From assembly GCF_902829295.1 (NCBI RefSeq), contig NZ_CADEPL010000010.1:9792-73791 (forward strand): a stretch of DNA of 64,000 nt, written 5' to 3'. The translations under genes were made by a program, and so were the position numbers. Under the pieces are notes generated by a model. That model worked only from the letters and a program-made list of their open reading frames with translations, was not told where the DNA came from and ran no database searches. This stretch comes from Vogesella oryzae (GTDB taxonomy: Bacteria; Pseudomonadota; Gammaproteobacteria; Burkholderiales; Chromobacteriaceae). Position 1 is the stretch's first letter; the number at the start of each line of letters is the position of its first letter. Below are positions 1-9,196 of this stretch, in pieces.

Positions 1-40
1 AAGGGAGAGGTCGGCAGTTCAATTCTGCCCATGGGCACCA
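1..40 (+). tRNA. tRNA-Thr (GGT), 3' part only
   Basis: These 40 bases are the 3' part of a tRNA gene cut by the window edge: the 3' side of the anticodon stem, variable region, T-arm, acceptor strand and an encoded CCA. They match base for base the last 40 nt of the complete tRNA-Thr(GGT) at 3549-3623. Position just before tuf fits the Thr-tuf order common in Proteobacteria. Confidence 0.9.
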
Positions 41-82
41 AGTTTTACTTAGACTTTAACTCGCATTCAGGGAATTTTTGCC

Positions 83-1273
83 ATGGCAAAGGAAAAGTTC
101 GAGCGGACCAAACCGCACGTAAACGTCGGCACCATCGGTCACGTTGACCATGGTAAAACCACTCTGACCGCTGCTATCACCACCATTCTGTCCAAGAAGT
201 TCGGTGGCGAAGCTAAAGACTACTCCCAGATCGACAGCGCGCCGGAAGAAAAGGCCCGTGGTATTACCATTAATACCGCACACGTAGAATACGAAACCGA
301 AGCCCGTCACTACGCACACGTAGACTGCCCGGGTCACGCTGACTACGTTAAGAACATGATTACCGGTGCTGCCCAGATGGACGGCGCGATCCTGGTATGT
401 TCCGCTGCTGACGGTCCGATGCCGCAGACTCGCGAACACATCCTGCTGTCCCGTCAGGTTGGCGTTCCGTACATCATCGTGTTCCTGAACAAGGCCGATC
501 TGGTGGACGACGCTGAGCTGCTGGAACTGGTTGAAATGGAAGTGCGCGATCTGCTGTCTTCCTACGACTTCCCGGGCGATGACACTCCGATCGTTACTGG
601 TTCCGCTCGTCTGGCGCTGGAAGGCGATCAGTCCGAATACGGCGAGCCGGCGATCTTCCGTCTGGCCGACGCGCTGGATTCCTACATCCCGACTCCGGAG
701 CGTGCGATTGACAAGCCGTTCCTGCTGCCGATCGAAGACGTATTCTCGATCTCCGGCCGCGGTACTGTTGTTACCGGTCGTGTTGAGCGCGGTATCGTTA
801 AAGTTGGTGAAGAACTGGAAATCGTTGGTCTGAAAGCAACCGCCAAGACCACCTGCACCGGCGTGGAAATGTTCCGCAAGCTGCTGGATCAGGGTCAGGC
901 TGGCGACAACGTGGGCGTGCTGCTGCGTGGTACCAAGCGTGAAGACGTTGAGCGTGGTCAGGTTCTGGCCAAGCCGGGTTCCATCACCCCGCACACCAAG
1001 TTCCAGGCTTCCGTATACGTACTGAGCAAGGATGAAGGCGGTCGTCACACTCCGTTCTTCGCTAACTACCGTCCGCAGTTCTACTTCCGTACTACCGACG
1101 TGACTGGTGCAATCGCGCTGGCCGAAGGCGTGGAAATGGTAATGCCGGGTGACAACGTAGAAATCACCGTAGAACTGATCGCTCCGATCGCTATGGAAGA
1201 TGGTCTGCGTTTCGCAATCCGTGAAGGTGGCCGCACTGTTGGCGCCGGCGTGGTTGCTAAGATCATCGCTTAA
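83..1273 (+). CDS. tuf: Elongation factor Tu, copy 1
   Basis: EF-Tu delivers aminoacyl-tRNA to the ribosomal A site as a GTP complex. The 396-residue protein shows the GTPase motifs GHVDHGKT (G1), RGITIN (G2), DCPGHADYV (G3) and NKADLV (G4), followed by the two beta-barrel domains. The ATG at 83 gives the usual [12 protein letters not shown] start. It follows a tRNA-Thr gene and precedes tRNA-Trp. The protein is identical to copy 2 at 16682-17872; the genes differ only at about 13 synonymous sites near both ends, a sign of gene conversion. Confidence 0.98.
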   Translation: MAKEKFERTKPHVNVGTIGHVDHGKTTLTAAITTILSKKFGGEAKDYSQIDSAPEEKARGITINTAHVEYETEARHYAHVDCPGHADYVKNMITGAAQMDGAILVCSAADGPMPQTREHILLSRQVGVPYIIVFLNKADLVDDAELLELVEMEVRDLLSSYDFPGDDTPIVTGSARLALEGDQSEYGEPAIFRLADALDSYIPTPERAIDKPFLLPIEDVFSISGRGTVVTGRVERGIVKVGEELEIVGLKATAKTTCTGVEMFRKLLDQGQAGDNVGVLLRGTKREDVERGQVLAKPGSITPHTKFQASVYVLSKDEGGRHTPFFANYRPQFYFRTTDVTGAIALAEGVEMVMPGDNVEITVELIAPIAMEDGLRFAIREGGRTVGAGVVAKIIA

Positions 1274-1283
1274 GTAAGGTTTT

Positions 1284-1359
1284 AGGCCAGTAGCTCAATT
1301 GGTAGAGTATCGGTCTCCAAAACCGAGGGTTGGGGGTTCGAGACCCTCCTGGCCTGCCA
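1284..1359 (+). tRNA. tRNA-Trp (CCA)
   Basis: This is a 76-nt cloverleaf: acceptor strands AGGCCAG and CTGGCCT pair, the D-arm carries AGCTCAATTGGTAGAG, the anticodon loop CTCCAAA reads CCA, the T-loop is GGTTCGAGA, and the 3' CCA is encoded. It lies 10 bp after tuf and just before a hairpin and secE, the classical tuf-trpT-secE arrangement. Confidence 0.97.
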
Positions 1360-1362
1360 AAT

Positions 1363-1396
1363 AAGACTAACCGGCGTTATCGCCGGTTAGTCTTTT
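1363..1396 (+). terminator. Hairpin after tRNA-Trp
   Basis: A perfect 14-bp stem, AAGACTAACCGGCG with its complement, closes a TTAT loop and is followed by TTTT. It probably terminates part of the tuf-tRNA transcription or marks the tRNA 3' processing boundary before secE. Confidence 0.75.
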
Positions 1397-1423
1397 CACG
1401 TATCTGCAACACGAGAATGTCGA

Positions 1424-1777
1424 ATGGAATCGCAAGATAAAATCAAGCTTGGCCTTGCCATCCTGTTGGTTGTGGCGGGAGTGGTCGGTTTTTATCTGCT
1501 GGCGGCAGACCAGGTTGTGCTGCGCGTAGTAGTGTTCGTGATTTCGCTGTTGGCAGCGGCTGCGGTTATTTCACAGTCGATGCTGGGCAAGAATTTTGTA
1601 TCTTACGCGCAGGAGTCTATTGCCGAGGCGCGTAAGGTGGTTTGGCCGCAGCGCAAAGAGGCTACCCAGCTGACCATGCTGGTCTTTGCCTTCGTATTTG
1701 TGTTGGCGCTGTTTATGTGGCTGGTTGACTCCTCGTTGTCCTGGCTTTTTTATGACGTCTTACTTCGTCGGGGTTGA
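1424..1777 (+). CDS. secE: Preprotein translocase subunit SecE
   Basis: SecE is the small subunit that clamps SecY in the inner-membrane Sec channel. This 117-residue protein has three predicted membrane segments (about residues 10-28, 33-52 and 84-110), like the E. coli form, with the conserved cytoplasmic amphipathic region [14 protein letters not shown] before the last one. The ATG at 1424 gives MESQDKIK. nusG starts 2 nt after the stop, the usual secE-nusG pair. Confidence 0.96.
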   Translation: MESQDKIKLGLAILLVVAGVVGFYLLAADQVVLRVVVFVISLLAAAAVISQSMLGKNFVSYAQESIAEARKVVWPQRKEATQLTMLVFAFVFVLALFMWLVDSSLSWLFYDVLLRRG

Positions 1778-1779
1778 TT

Positions 1780-2313
1780 ATGGCTAAGCGTTGGTATGTG
1801 GTGCATGCATACTCAGGTTTTGAGAAGAGCGTGCAGAAAGCCCTGAAAGAACGTATTGAGCGTGATGGCATGCAGGATCTGTTTGGGCAGGTGCTGGTGC
1901 CGGTGGAGGAGGTGGTCGACATCAAGAATGGTCGTCGCTCCATTTCCGAGCGCAAATTTTTCCCAGGTTATGTATTGGTCGAGATGGAAATGACCGATGA
2001 CACATGGCACCTGGTAAAAAGCACGCCGAAAGTTACCGGTTTTGTTGGTGGTACCGCCAACCGTCCTGCGCCGATCTCTGTTAAAGAGGTCGAGGCGATC
2101 ATGCAGCAGATGCAGGAGGGTGTTGAAAAGCCGAAGCCAAAGGTGTTGTTCGAGGTTGGTGAGAAGGTTCGCGTCAATGAGGGGCCGTTTACCGATTTCA
2201 ATGGTACCGTGGATGAAGTGAATTACGAGCGCAACAAGCTGCGTGTGTCCGTGCAGATTTTTGGTCGCGACACGCCGGTTGAGCTCGAGTTTTCGCAAGT
2301 CGAAAAGCTGTAA
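1780..2313 (+). CDS. nusG: Transcription termination/antitermination factor NusG
   Basis: NusG binds RNA polymerase, suppresses pausing, and links it to Rho or to ribosomal S10. The 177-residue protein has the NGN domain ([13 protein letters not shown]) and a C-terminal KOW domain ([16 protein letters not shown]). I place the start at the ATG at 1780 (MAKRWYVV); an in-frame TTG at 1774 overlapping the secE stop would add only two residues. Co-transcribed with secE. Confidence 0.96.
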   Translation: MAKRWYVVHAYSGFEKSVQKALKERIERDGMQDLFGQVLVPVEEVVDIKNGRRSISERKFFPGYVLVEMEMTDDTWHLVKSTPKVTGFVGGTANRPAPISVKEVEAIMQQMQEGVEKPKPKVLFEVGEKVRVNEGPFTDFNGTVDEVNYERNKLRVSVQIFGRDTPVELEFSQVEKL

Positions 2314-2315
2314 GC

Positions 2316-2344
2316 TTGTTTTTTTTCGAGGCTCGGGATATAAT
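2316..2344 (+). promoter_or_regulatory. sigma70 promoter for rplKA
   Basis: A -35 TTGTTT (2316-2321), a 17-nt spacer and a perfect -10 TATAAT (2339-2344) lie immediately after the nusG stop. This is the expected place for the rplKA promoter. Confidence 0.75.
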
Positions 2345-2402
2345 CTTGGGCTTCATTGGGGAGCGCCGTTGGCGCGTTATACCCGTTTATTAGGAGTTCA
2401 TC
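2345..2402 (+). promoter_or_regulatory. rplK leader, likely L1 autoregulatory site
   Basis: The leader contains a GCGCC-GTT-GGCGC hairpin (2363-2375) followed by the AGGAG ribosome site. In E. coli, L1 represses rplKA translation by binding a leader structure that mimics its 23S site; placement here is the same. The assignment to L1 is inference from position and fold. Confidence 0.5.
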
Positions 2403-2834
2403 GTGGCAAAGAAGATTGTAGGCTACATCAAGCTGCAAGTGGCCGCAGGTAAGGCAAACCCATCGCCGCCGATCGGTCCGGCGCTGGGTCAGCGCGGTCT
2501 GAATATTATGGAATTCTGCAAGGCGTTTAACGCCCAAACCCAGGGTATGGAACCTGGTATGCCGATTCCGGTGGTAATTACCGCTTACGCCGATAAGTCC
2601 TTTACTTTCACTATGAAGACGCCGCCGGCGACCTTCCTGCTGAAAAAGGCTGCTGGCATTAAGTCCGGTTCTGCAAAGGCACACGTTGATAAGGTGGGTA
2701 AGGTAACCCGCGCTCAACTGGAAGAAATTGCCAAGACCAAATCTCCTGACCTGACCGCTGCTGACCTGGATGCTGCCGTGCGCACCATCGCTGGTTCCGC
2801 TCGTTCCATGGGTCTTGAAGTGGAGGGTCTGTAA
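2403..2834 (+). CDS. rplK: 50S ribosomal protein L11 (uL11)
   Basis: L11 binds the GTPase-associated centre of 23S rRNA at the stalk base and is needed for RelA activation. It has 143 residues (142 in E. coli), with the proline-rich N-terminal segment [11 protein letters not shown] and the C-terminal RNA-binding domain. The start is a GTG at 2403 preceded by AGGAG at good distance. rplA follows after 1 nt. Confidence 0.97.
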   Translation: MAKKIVGYIKLQVAAGKANPSPPIGPALGQRGLNIMEFCKAFNAQTQGMEPGMPIPVVITAYADKSFTFTMKTPPATFLLKKAAGIKSGSAKAHVDKVGKVTRAQLEEIAKTKSPDLTAADLDAAVRTIAGSARSMGLEVEGL

Positions 2835-2835
2835 T

Positions 2836-3531
2836 ATGGCTAAGGTTTCCAAGCGTCTGCAGGCTCTGAATGCACAGGTAGATCGCAACAAGCTGTACGC
2901 GGTTGAAGAGGCTATCGCGCTGGTAAAGGGTGCTGCCACTGCCAAGTTCAACGAGTCCATCGATGTGGCCGTGAACCTGGGTGTTGATCCGCGTAAATCC
3001 GACCAAGTGGTTCGTGGTTCCGTGGTTCTGCCGCGTGGTACCGGCAAGTCCGTGCGTGTTGCCGTGTTTGCGCAGGGTGCTAACGCTGAAGCTGCCAAGG
3101 CAGCTGGTGCCGAGGTCGTTGGTTTCGACGATCTGGCCGAGCAGGTTAAGGCCGGCAATCTGGACTTCGACGTTGTTATCGCTTCTCCGGATGCGATGCG
3201 CGTAGTTGGTCAGCTGGGTCAGATTCTGGGCCCGCGTGGCCTGATGCCGAACCCGAAAGTTGGTACCGTAACGCCGAACGTCGCCGAGGCAGTGAAGAAT
3301 GCCAAGGCTGGTCAGGTTCAGTACCGTACCGACAAGACCGGTATCATTCACGCAACCATCGGCCGCGCTTCTTTCGAAGTTGAAGCCCTGCGTGAAAACT
3401 TTGCCGCACTGGTTGATGCCCTGGTAAAAGCCAAGCCGGCTGCTGCCAAAGGCCAATACCTGAAGAAAATCGCCGTATCCAGCACCATGGGTGTTGGTGT
3501 ACGCGTAGACGTGGCAAGCGCTCAGGCTTAA
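2836..3531 (+). CDS. rplA: 50S ribosomal protein L1 (uL1)
   Basis: L1 forms the mobile stalk at the E site and is the translational repressor of its own operon. The start is the ATG at 2836, 1 nt after the rplK stop, giving [11 protein letters not shown] and 231 residues, the usual length; an upstream in-frame start inside rplK is ignored. The conserved [12 protein letters not shown] segment is present. Two tRNA-Thr genes follow instead of rplJ directly. Confidence 0.97.
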   Translation: MAKVSKRLQALNAQVDRNKLYAVEEAIALVKGAATAKFNESIDVAVNLGVDPRKSDQVVRGSVVLPRGTGKSVRVAVFAQGANAEAAKAAGAEVVGFDDLAEQVKAGNLDFDVVIASPDAMRVVGQLGQILGPRGLMPNPKVGTVTPNVAEAVKNAKAGQVQYRTDKTGIIHATIGRASFEVEALRENFAALVDALVKAKPAAAKGQYLKKIAVSSTMGVGVRVDVASAQA

Positions 3532-3548
3532 TTCTGAGTGTTGTCCGG

Positions 3549-3623
<75 letters not shown>

Positions 3624-3634
3624 AAGGCTTTGGG

Positions 3635-3656
3635 CTGGCGTGCTTCGGCACGCCAG
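3635..3656 (+). other. UUCG-capped hairpin between the tRNA-Thr genes
   Basis: CTGGCGTGC and its exact complement enclose a TTCG tetraloop: a 9-bp, very stable stem. No T-run follows, so it is more likely an RNA-processing or stability element than a terminator. The rest of 3624-3748 shows no gene. Confidence 0.6.
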
Positions 3657-3748
3657 GTTGTCAAAGACCGTAGGTGTCAATGACTTAATGCTCCTTGTGA
3701 GTAGCCTACGCAGACGGTGTGCCCTTAAGAAGACTGTATCAACGATAC

Positions 3749-3823
<75 letters not shown>

Positions 3824-3905
3824 TCTGTTTGTATATCTCCTGATTAGGTCGCCGCTGCAAACAGGGGCAGGATTTCCTGCTTCATTTCAGTCTAGGAGGT
3901 GGACC
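3824..3905 (+). promoter_or_regulatory. rplJ leader, possible L10 control region
   Basis: This 82-nt stretch holds a GCAGGA-TT-TCCTGC dyad (3867-3880) and a strong ribosome site AGGAGGTGG (3895-3903). In E. coli the L10-L12 complex represses translation by binding the rplJ leader; the same role here is inferred from position only. Confidence 0.4.
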
Positions 3906-4403
3906 TTGAGTCTCAATATCGAAGATAAAAAGGCGGTCGTCGCTGAAGTATCTGCCCAACTGGCAGAAGCTCAGACGCTTGTTGTCGCTGAATATCGGGG
4001 CATCGAGGTTAGCAGCATGACCAAACTGCGTGCCAAGGCACGTGAGAATGGTGTTTACCTGCGCGTTCTGAAGAACACGCTGGTGCGTCGTGCGGTTGCT
4101 GGTACCCAGTTTGAAGGTCTGGCCGATCAAATGGTTGGCCCGCTGGTATACGGTATTTCCGTTGACGCAGTTGCTGCTGCCAAGGTGCTGCATCAATTTG
4201 CCAAAGAAGACAACAAGATTGTCATCAAGGCAGGTTCCTACAACGGCAAAGTGCTGAACGCTGCCGAAGTAACCGAACTGGCTTCCATCCCGAGCCGCGA
4301 AGAGCTGCTGTCCAAGCTGCTGTTCGTTATGCAGGCTCCGGTATCCGGTTTTGCCCGTGCTCTGGCCGCTCTGGCAGAGAAAAAGCAAGCCGAAGCCGCT
4401 TAA
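3906..4403 (+). CDS. rplJ: 50S ribosomal protein L10 (uL10)
   Basis: L10 anchors the L12 dimers of the ribosomal stalk. The protein has 165 residues, as in E. coli, beginning [15 protein letters not shown] and ending in the helical L12-binding tail ([16 protein letters not shown]). The start codon is TTG at 3906, supported by the strong Shine-Dalgarno AGGAGGTGG directly upstream and no better ATG. Confidence 0.96.
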   Translation: MSLNIEDKKAVVAEVSAQLAEAQTLVVAEYRGIEVSSMTKLRAKARENGVYLRVLKNTLVRRAVAGTQFEGLADQMVGPLVYGISVDAVAAAKVLHQFAKEDNKIVIKAGSYNGKVLNAAEVTELASIPSREELLSKLLFVMQAPVSGFARALAALAEKKQAEAA

Positions 4404-4439
4404 TCAATTCGACATATTCCCCATTCAGGAGTTATACAA

Positions 4440-4811
4440 ATGGCTATCACCAAAGAAGATATCCTCGAAGCAGTTGCTGGTCTGACCGTTATGGAACTGA
4501 ACGACCTGGTTAAGGCGTTTGAAGAGAAGTTCGGCGTATCCGCTGCTGCTGTTGCAGTTGCTGGCCCGGCTGCTGGCGGCGCTGCTGCCGCTGAAGAGAA
4601 GACCGAATTCGACGTAATTCTGTCTGCTGCTGGCGACAACAAAGTAAACGTAATTAAAGTGGTACGTGCTATCACCGGTCTGGGCCTGAAAGAAGCTAAA
4701 GACCTGGTAGACGGCGCTCCGAAAGCTGTTAAAGAAGGCGTTTCCAAAGCTGAAGCTGAAGACGTTGCCAAGCAGCTGACCGAAGCCGGTGCCAAGGCTG
4801 AAGTAAAATAA
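4440..4811 (+). CDS. rplL: 50S ribosomal protein L7/L12 (bL12)
   Basis: L12 is the multicopy stalk protein that recruits translation GTPases. Its 123 residues comprise an N-terminal dimerisation domain, an Ala/Gly-rich hinge (about residues 38-52) and the C-terminal factor-binding domain with [12 protein letters not shown] and GLGLKEAK. It lies 36 nt after rplJ; AGGAG precedes the ATG. Confidence 0.97.
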   Translation: MAITKEDILEAVAGLTVMELNDLVKAFEEKFGVSAAAVAVAGPAAGGAAAAEEKTEFDVILSAAGDNKVNVIKVVRAITGLGLKEAKDLVDGAPKAVKEGVSKAEAEDVAKQLTEAGAKAEVK

Positions 4812-4832
4812 TCTTCCTTAGGGAAGATTAGT

Positions 4833-4860
4833 AAGGCTGGCGGAGAAATCCGCCAGCCTT
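4833..4860 (+). terminator. rplL-rpoB attenuator hairpin
   Basis: A perfect 12-bp stem AAGGCTGGCGGA/TCCGCCAGCCTT has a GAAA tetraloop; a smaller dyad AATCTTCC/GGAAGATT (4810-4829) precedes it. Only GTTG follows, not a T-run, so it is expected to be a partial terminator or RNase III-type processing site, as between rplL and rpoB of E. coli. Confidence 0.65.
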
Positions 4861-4961
4861 GTTGCGCTTGTAATGCTTTGCGAGTGGTTAAAGGTCAGCA
4901 ATCAATTTGAATGTGGCTGCTGACGTTTGGTTACTTGCGCCACCCCCCCGATGGAGACTCT

Positions 4962-7900
4962 ATGAGTTATTCGTTTACTGAGAAGAAGCGTATTCGTAAA
5001 AGCTTTGCGAAGCGTAACACTGTTCTCGACGTCCCATTCCTGCTGGCGACCCAGATCGATTCGTACACCGAGTTTCTCCAGCTGGGTGTGCCTTTCGATC
5101 AGCGCAAGGATGCAGGCCTGCAGGCCGCATTCAAGTCGATCTTCCCGATCGTTAGCCACAATGGCTTTGCGCGTCTGGATTTCGTTCACTACGTATTGGG
5201 CGAGCCGCCGTTCGACGTACAGGAATGCCAACTGCGCGGCATTACCTTTGCTGCGCCACTGCGTGCACGTATCCGCCTGACCATCCTGGACAAGGAATCG
5301 TCCAAGCCGGTGGTGAAGGAAGTTCGCGAAAATGAAGTGTACATGGGCGAAATCCCGCTGATGACCTCGAACGGTTCGTTCATCATCAACGGTACCGAAC
5401 GTGTCATCGTTTCCCAGCTGCACCGTTCCCCGGGCGTGTTCTTCGAGCACGACCGCGGCAAGACGCATTCTTCCGGTAAACTGCTGTTCTCCGCCCGCGT
5501 GATTCCTTACCGCGGCTCCTGGCTGGACTTCGAGTTCGATGCCAAGGATCAGCTGTTCTTCCGTATCGACCGCCGTCGCAAGATGCCGGTATCCATCCTG
5601 CTGAAAGCACTGGGCTACAGCAACGAACGCATCCTGTCCGAGTTCTACAATACCGACACCTTCTTCCTGACGGGTGAAGGCGTGTTCATGAAGGTCGTGG
5701 CTGACCGTCTGAAGGGCGAAGTTGCCAAGTCCGACATCGTGGACAAGGATGGCAAGCTGATCGTTGCCAAAGACAAGCGCATTACCGCCAAGCACATTCG
5801 CGACATCACTACGGCCAACCTGGATCGTATCGAGGTACCGTTCGACGTGCTGGTCGGCAAAGTGCTGGCCAAGAACGTGGTAGCGCCGGAAACCGGCGAA
5901 GTGATTGCCCGTGCCAACGAGGAAATCACCGACGAGCTGCTGGCCAAGATGGACATCCAGGACGTGGCAGAAGTCGAGGTGTTGTACACCAACGATCTGG
6001 ACCACGGTGCCTACATTGCGCAGACCCTGCGTGGTGACGATACCGCCGACCAGTTGGCCGCACGTGTTGCCATCTACCGCATGATGCGTCCGGGTGAGCC
6101 GCCGACCGAAGATGCTGTCGAGCAACTGTTCCAGCGTCTGTTCTTCAATGCGGATAGCTACGACCTGTCCCGCGTTGGCCGCATGAAGTTCAACACCCGT
6201 ACCTTCCAGTACAAATTCGATGACAAGTCTCCGGACTGGTTCCGCACTCTGATCGGCGAGAAATTTGCCGGTCGTCGCGATTCCATCGATGGCGTACTGT
6301 CGACCGAAGACATCGTTTCCGTGATCGCCATCCTGTGCGAACTGCGTAACGGTCGCGGTGAAGTGGACGATATCGATCACCTGGGTAACCGTCGCGTACG
6401 CTCCGTGGGTGAACTGGCCGAGAACCAGTTCCGCGCCGGTCTGGTACGTGTCGAGCGTGCAGTGAAGGAACGCCTGAACCAGGCCGAGTCCGAGAACCTG
6501 ATGCCGCACGACCTGATCAATGCCAAGCCGGTATCCGCTGCGATCAAGGAGTTCTTCGGCTCCAGCCAGCTGTCCCAGTTTATGGACCAGACCAACCCGC
6601 TGTCGGAAGTAACCCACAAGCGTCGTGTGTCGGCCCTGGGTCCTGGCGGTCTGACCCGTGAGCGCGCCGGCTTCGAAGTGCGCGACGTGCATCCGACCCA
6701 CTACGGTCGCGTTTGCCCGATCGAAACGCCGGAAGGTCCGAACATTGGTCTGATCAACTCGCTGGCGGTATTTGCCCGTACCAACGAGTTCGGTTTCCTG
6801 GAAACACCGTACCGCAAGGTAATCGACGGCAAGGTAACCAACGAAATCGAGTATCTGTCTGCGATCGAAGAAGGCCGTTACGTCATCGCTCAGGCCAACG
6901 CCGAGCTGGACGAAGCCGGTACCCTGATCGACGAACTGGTGACCTGCCGTGAAAAAGGCGAAACCATTCTGGCGACCCCGGACCGCGTGCAGTACATGGA
7001 CGTGGCTACCGGTCAGGTGGTGTCTGTAGCTGCCTCGCTGATTCCGTTCCTCGAGCATGACGATGCGAACCGTGCCTTGATGGGCGCCAACATGCAGCGG
7101 CAGGCCGTACCTTGCCTGCGTCCGGAAAAACCGATGGTGGGTACCGGTATCGAGCGCGCTGTGGCCGTCGACTCCGGTACGACCGTGATTGCCCGTCGTG
7201 GCGGCGTGGTGGACTACGTTGATGCCAACCGTGTAGTGGTTCGCGTTAACGACGAAGAAGCCATGGCTGGTGAAGTCGGTGTGGATATCTACAACTTCAC
7301 CAAGTTCACCCGTTCCAACCAGAACACCAACATCAACCAGCGTCCGATCGTACGCGTTGGCGACCTGATCGCCCGCGGCGACGTGGTGGCCGATGGTGCT
7401 TCCACCGATATCGGCGAACTGGCGCTGGGTCAGAACATGACCATCGCCTTCATGCCGTGGAACGGCTACAACTTCGAAGACTCGATCCTGATCTCCGAAA
7501 AAGTGGTAGCTGATGACCGCTATACTTCGATCCACATCGAAGAACTGTCGGTAGTGGCACGTGACACCAAGCTGGGGCCGGAAGAAATCACCCGCGACAT
7601 CCCGAACCTGTCCGAGCGTATGGCAGGCCGTCTGGATGACTCCGGTATCGTTTACATCGGTGCCGAAGTGAACGCCGGTGACGTGCTGGTAGGCAAGGTG
7701 ACGCCGAAGGGCGAAACCCAGCTGACACCGGAAGAGAAGCTGCTGCGTGCGATCTTCGGTGAGAAGGCGTCCGACGTGAAGGACACCTCGCTGCGCGTGC
7801 CGACTGGCATGACCGGTACCGTGATCGACGTACAAGTATTTACCCGCGAAGGTATCGAGCGCGACAAGCGTGCGCAGTCCATCATTGATGCCGAACTGAA

Positions 7901-9137
7901 GCGCTATCGCCTGGACCTGAACGACCAGCTGCGTATTTTCGACAACGATGCTTTCAGCCGTATCGAGCGCCTGATTAGCGGCAAGCCGGCCAACGGTGGT
8001 CCGAAGCGTCTGGCCAAGGGCACCCTGATCGACGCCGAGTATCTGGAAAGCCTGTCGTCCAAGCACGAATGGTTCGACATCCGCATGGCCGATGAAGACA
8101 TCGCCAAGCAGCTGGAACTGATCAAGGAAAGCCTGGCGCAGAAGCGCGAAGAATTCGATCTCAAGTTCGAAGACAAGAAGCGCAAGCTGACCCAGGGTGA
8201 CGAGCTGCAGGCCGGCGTACAGAAGATGGTCAAGGTGTACATCGCCGTGAAGCGTCGTCTGCAAGCCGGTGACAAGATGGCCGGTCGCCACGGTAACAAG
8301 GGTGTGGTATCGCGCATCCTGCCGGTGGAAGACATGCCGTACATGGCCGATGGCCGTCCGGTTGACATCGTACTGAACCCGCTGGGCGTGCCGTCGCGTA
8401 TGAACATCGGTCAGATTCTGGAAGTGCATCTGGGCTGGGCTGCCAAGGGTATCGGCGAACGTATCGATCGCATGCTCAAACAGCAGCAAGGCGTGGAGCA
8501 GGTTCGCAGCTATCTGCAGAGCATCTACAACGAGACCGGCAAGCAAGAGCCGATCGCCGAGATGACAGAGACCGAGATCAAGCTGCTGGCCGAGAATCTG
8601 CGCAAGGGTATGACATTCGCGACGCCGGTATTCGATGGCGCGAAGGAAACCGAGATCCGTCAGATGCTGGATCTGGCTTACCCGGATGCCGACCCGCATA
8701 CCGAACAGCTGGAATTCAACGCCAGCAAGACCCAGATGACCCTGTTCGACGGCCGCTCCGGCGAAGCCTTCGACCGTAAGGTTACTGTGGGTGTGATGCA
8801 CTACCTGAAGCTGCATCACCTGGTTGATGACAAGATGCACGCCCGTTCCACCGGTCCGTACTCGCTGGTTACCCAGCAGCCGCTGGGTGGTAAGGCGCAG
8901 TTCGGTGGCCAGCGTTTCGGTGAGATGGAAGTGTGGGCACTGGAAGCTTACGGTGCCGCCTACACCCTGCAGGAAATGCTGACCGTGAAGTCGGACGATG
9001 TGACCGGCCGTACCAAGATCTACGAAAACATCGTCAAGGGCGAACACAAGATCGATGCTGGCATGCCGGAATCCTTCAACGTGCTGGTGAAGGAAATCCG
9101 CTCGCTGGGTCTGGATATCGACCTGGAACGTTATTAA
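4962..9137 (+). CDS. rpoB: RNA polymerase subunit beta
   Basis: The beta subunit forms half of the RNA polymerase active cleft. The start is the ATG at 4962 ([14 protein letters not shown]) with GGAG 6 nt upstream, giving 1391 residues. The rifampicin region near residue 535 ([14 protein letters not shown], then HKRR and SALGPGG) carries the normal sensitive residues. Other landmarks are [24 protein letters not shown] and the C-terminal [18 protein letters not shown]. It is separated from rpoC by a 26-bp palindrome. Confidence 0.98.
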   Translation: MSYSFTEKKRIRKSFAKRNTVLDVPFLLATQIDSYTEFLQLGVPFDQRKDAGLQAAFKSIFPIVSHNGFARLDFVHYVLGEPPFDVQECQLRGITFAAPLRARIRLTILDKESSKPVVKEVRENEVYMGEIPLMTSNGSFIINGTERVIVSQLHRSPGVFFEHDRGKTHSSGKLLFSARVIPYRGSWLDFEFDAKDQLFFRIDRRRKMPVSILLKALGYSNERILSEFYNTDTFFLTGEGVFMKVVADRLKGEVAKSDIVDKDGKLIVAKDKRITAKHIRDITTANLDRIEVPFDVLVGKVLAKNVVAPETGEVIARANEEITDELLAKMDIQDVAEVEVLYTNDLDHGAYIAQTLRGDDTADQLAARVAIYRMMRPGEPPTEDAVEQLFQRLFFNADSYDLSRVGRMKFNTRTFQYKFDDKSPDWFRTLIGEKFAGRRDSIDGVLSTEDIVSVIAILCELRNGRGEVDDIDHLGNRRVRSVGELAENQFRAGLVRVERAVKERLNQAESENLMPHDLINAKPVSAAIKEFFGSSQLSQFMDQTNPLSEVTHKRRVSALGPGGLTRERAGFEVRDVHPTHYGRVCPIETPEGPNIGLINSLAVFARTNEFGFLETPYRKVIDGKVTNEIEYLSAIEEGRYVIAQANAELDEAGTLIDELVTCREKGETILATPDRVQYMDVATGQVVSVAASLIPFLEHDDANRALMGANMQRQAVPCLRPEKPMVGTGIERAVAVDSGTTVIARRGGVVDYVDANRVVVRVNDEEAMAGEVGVDIYNFTKFTRSNQNTNINQRPIVRVGDLIARGDVVADGASTDIGELALGQNMTIAFMPWNGYNFEDSILISEKVVADDRYTSIHIEELSVVARDTKLGPEEITRDIPNLSERMAGRLDDSGIVYIGAEVNAGDVLVGKVTPKGETQLTPEEKLLRAIFGEKASDVKDTSLRVPTGMTGTVIDVQVFTREGIERDKRAQSIIDAELKRYRLDLNDQLRIFDNDAFSRIERLISGKPANGGPKRLAKGTLIDAEYLESLSSKHEWFDIRMADEDIAKQLELIKESLAQKREEFDLKFEDKKRKLTQGDELQAGVQKMVKVYIAVKRRLQAGDKMAGRHGNKGVVSRILPVEDMPYMADGRPVDIVLNPLGVPSRMNIGQILEVHLGWAAKGIGERIDRMLKQQQGVEQVRSYLQSIYNETGKQEPIAEMTETEIKLLAENLRKGMTFATPVFDGAKETEIRQMLDLAYPDADPHTEQLEFNASKTQMTLFDGRSGEAFDRKVTVGVMHYLKLHHLVDDKMHARSTGPYSLVTQQPLGGKAQFGGQRFGEMEVWALEAYGAAYTLQEMLTVKSDDVTGRTKIYENIVKGEHKIDAGMPESFNVLVKEIRSLGLDIDLERY

Positions 9138-9149
9138 TTAGGTAGGGAT

Positions 9150-9175
9150 GCTTGCGGCCAACGTTGGCCGCAAGC
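9150..9175 (+). repeat. 26-bp perfect palindrome, dispersed motif pair
   Basis: Two head-to-head copies of TGCGGCCAAC fuse into a perfect palindrome centred at 9162/9163, with arms GCTTGCGGCCAAC. It fills most of the rpoB-rpoC gap and would form a 13-bp hairpin arm in the mRNA. It belongs to the dispersed motif family found throughout the window. Confidence 0.85.
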
Positions 9176-9196
9176 GTCTGCCTGAATGGAGACGCA

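Noticed and set aside
4902-9047. A reading frame of over 1300 codons antisense to rpoB
   Set aside because: It mirrors the strongly biased codons of rpoB in the opposite frame, has no ribosome site and no recognisable domain. Equally long antisense frames exist opposite rpoC and fusA for the same reason.
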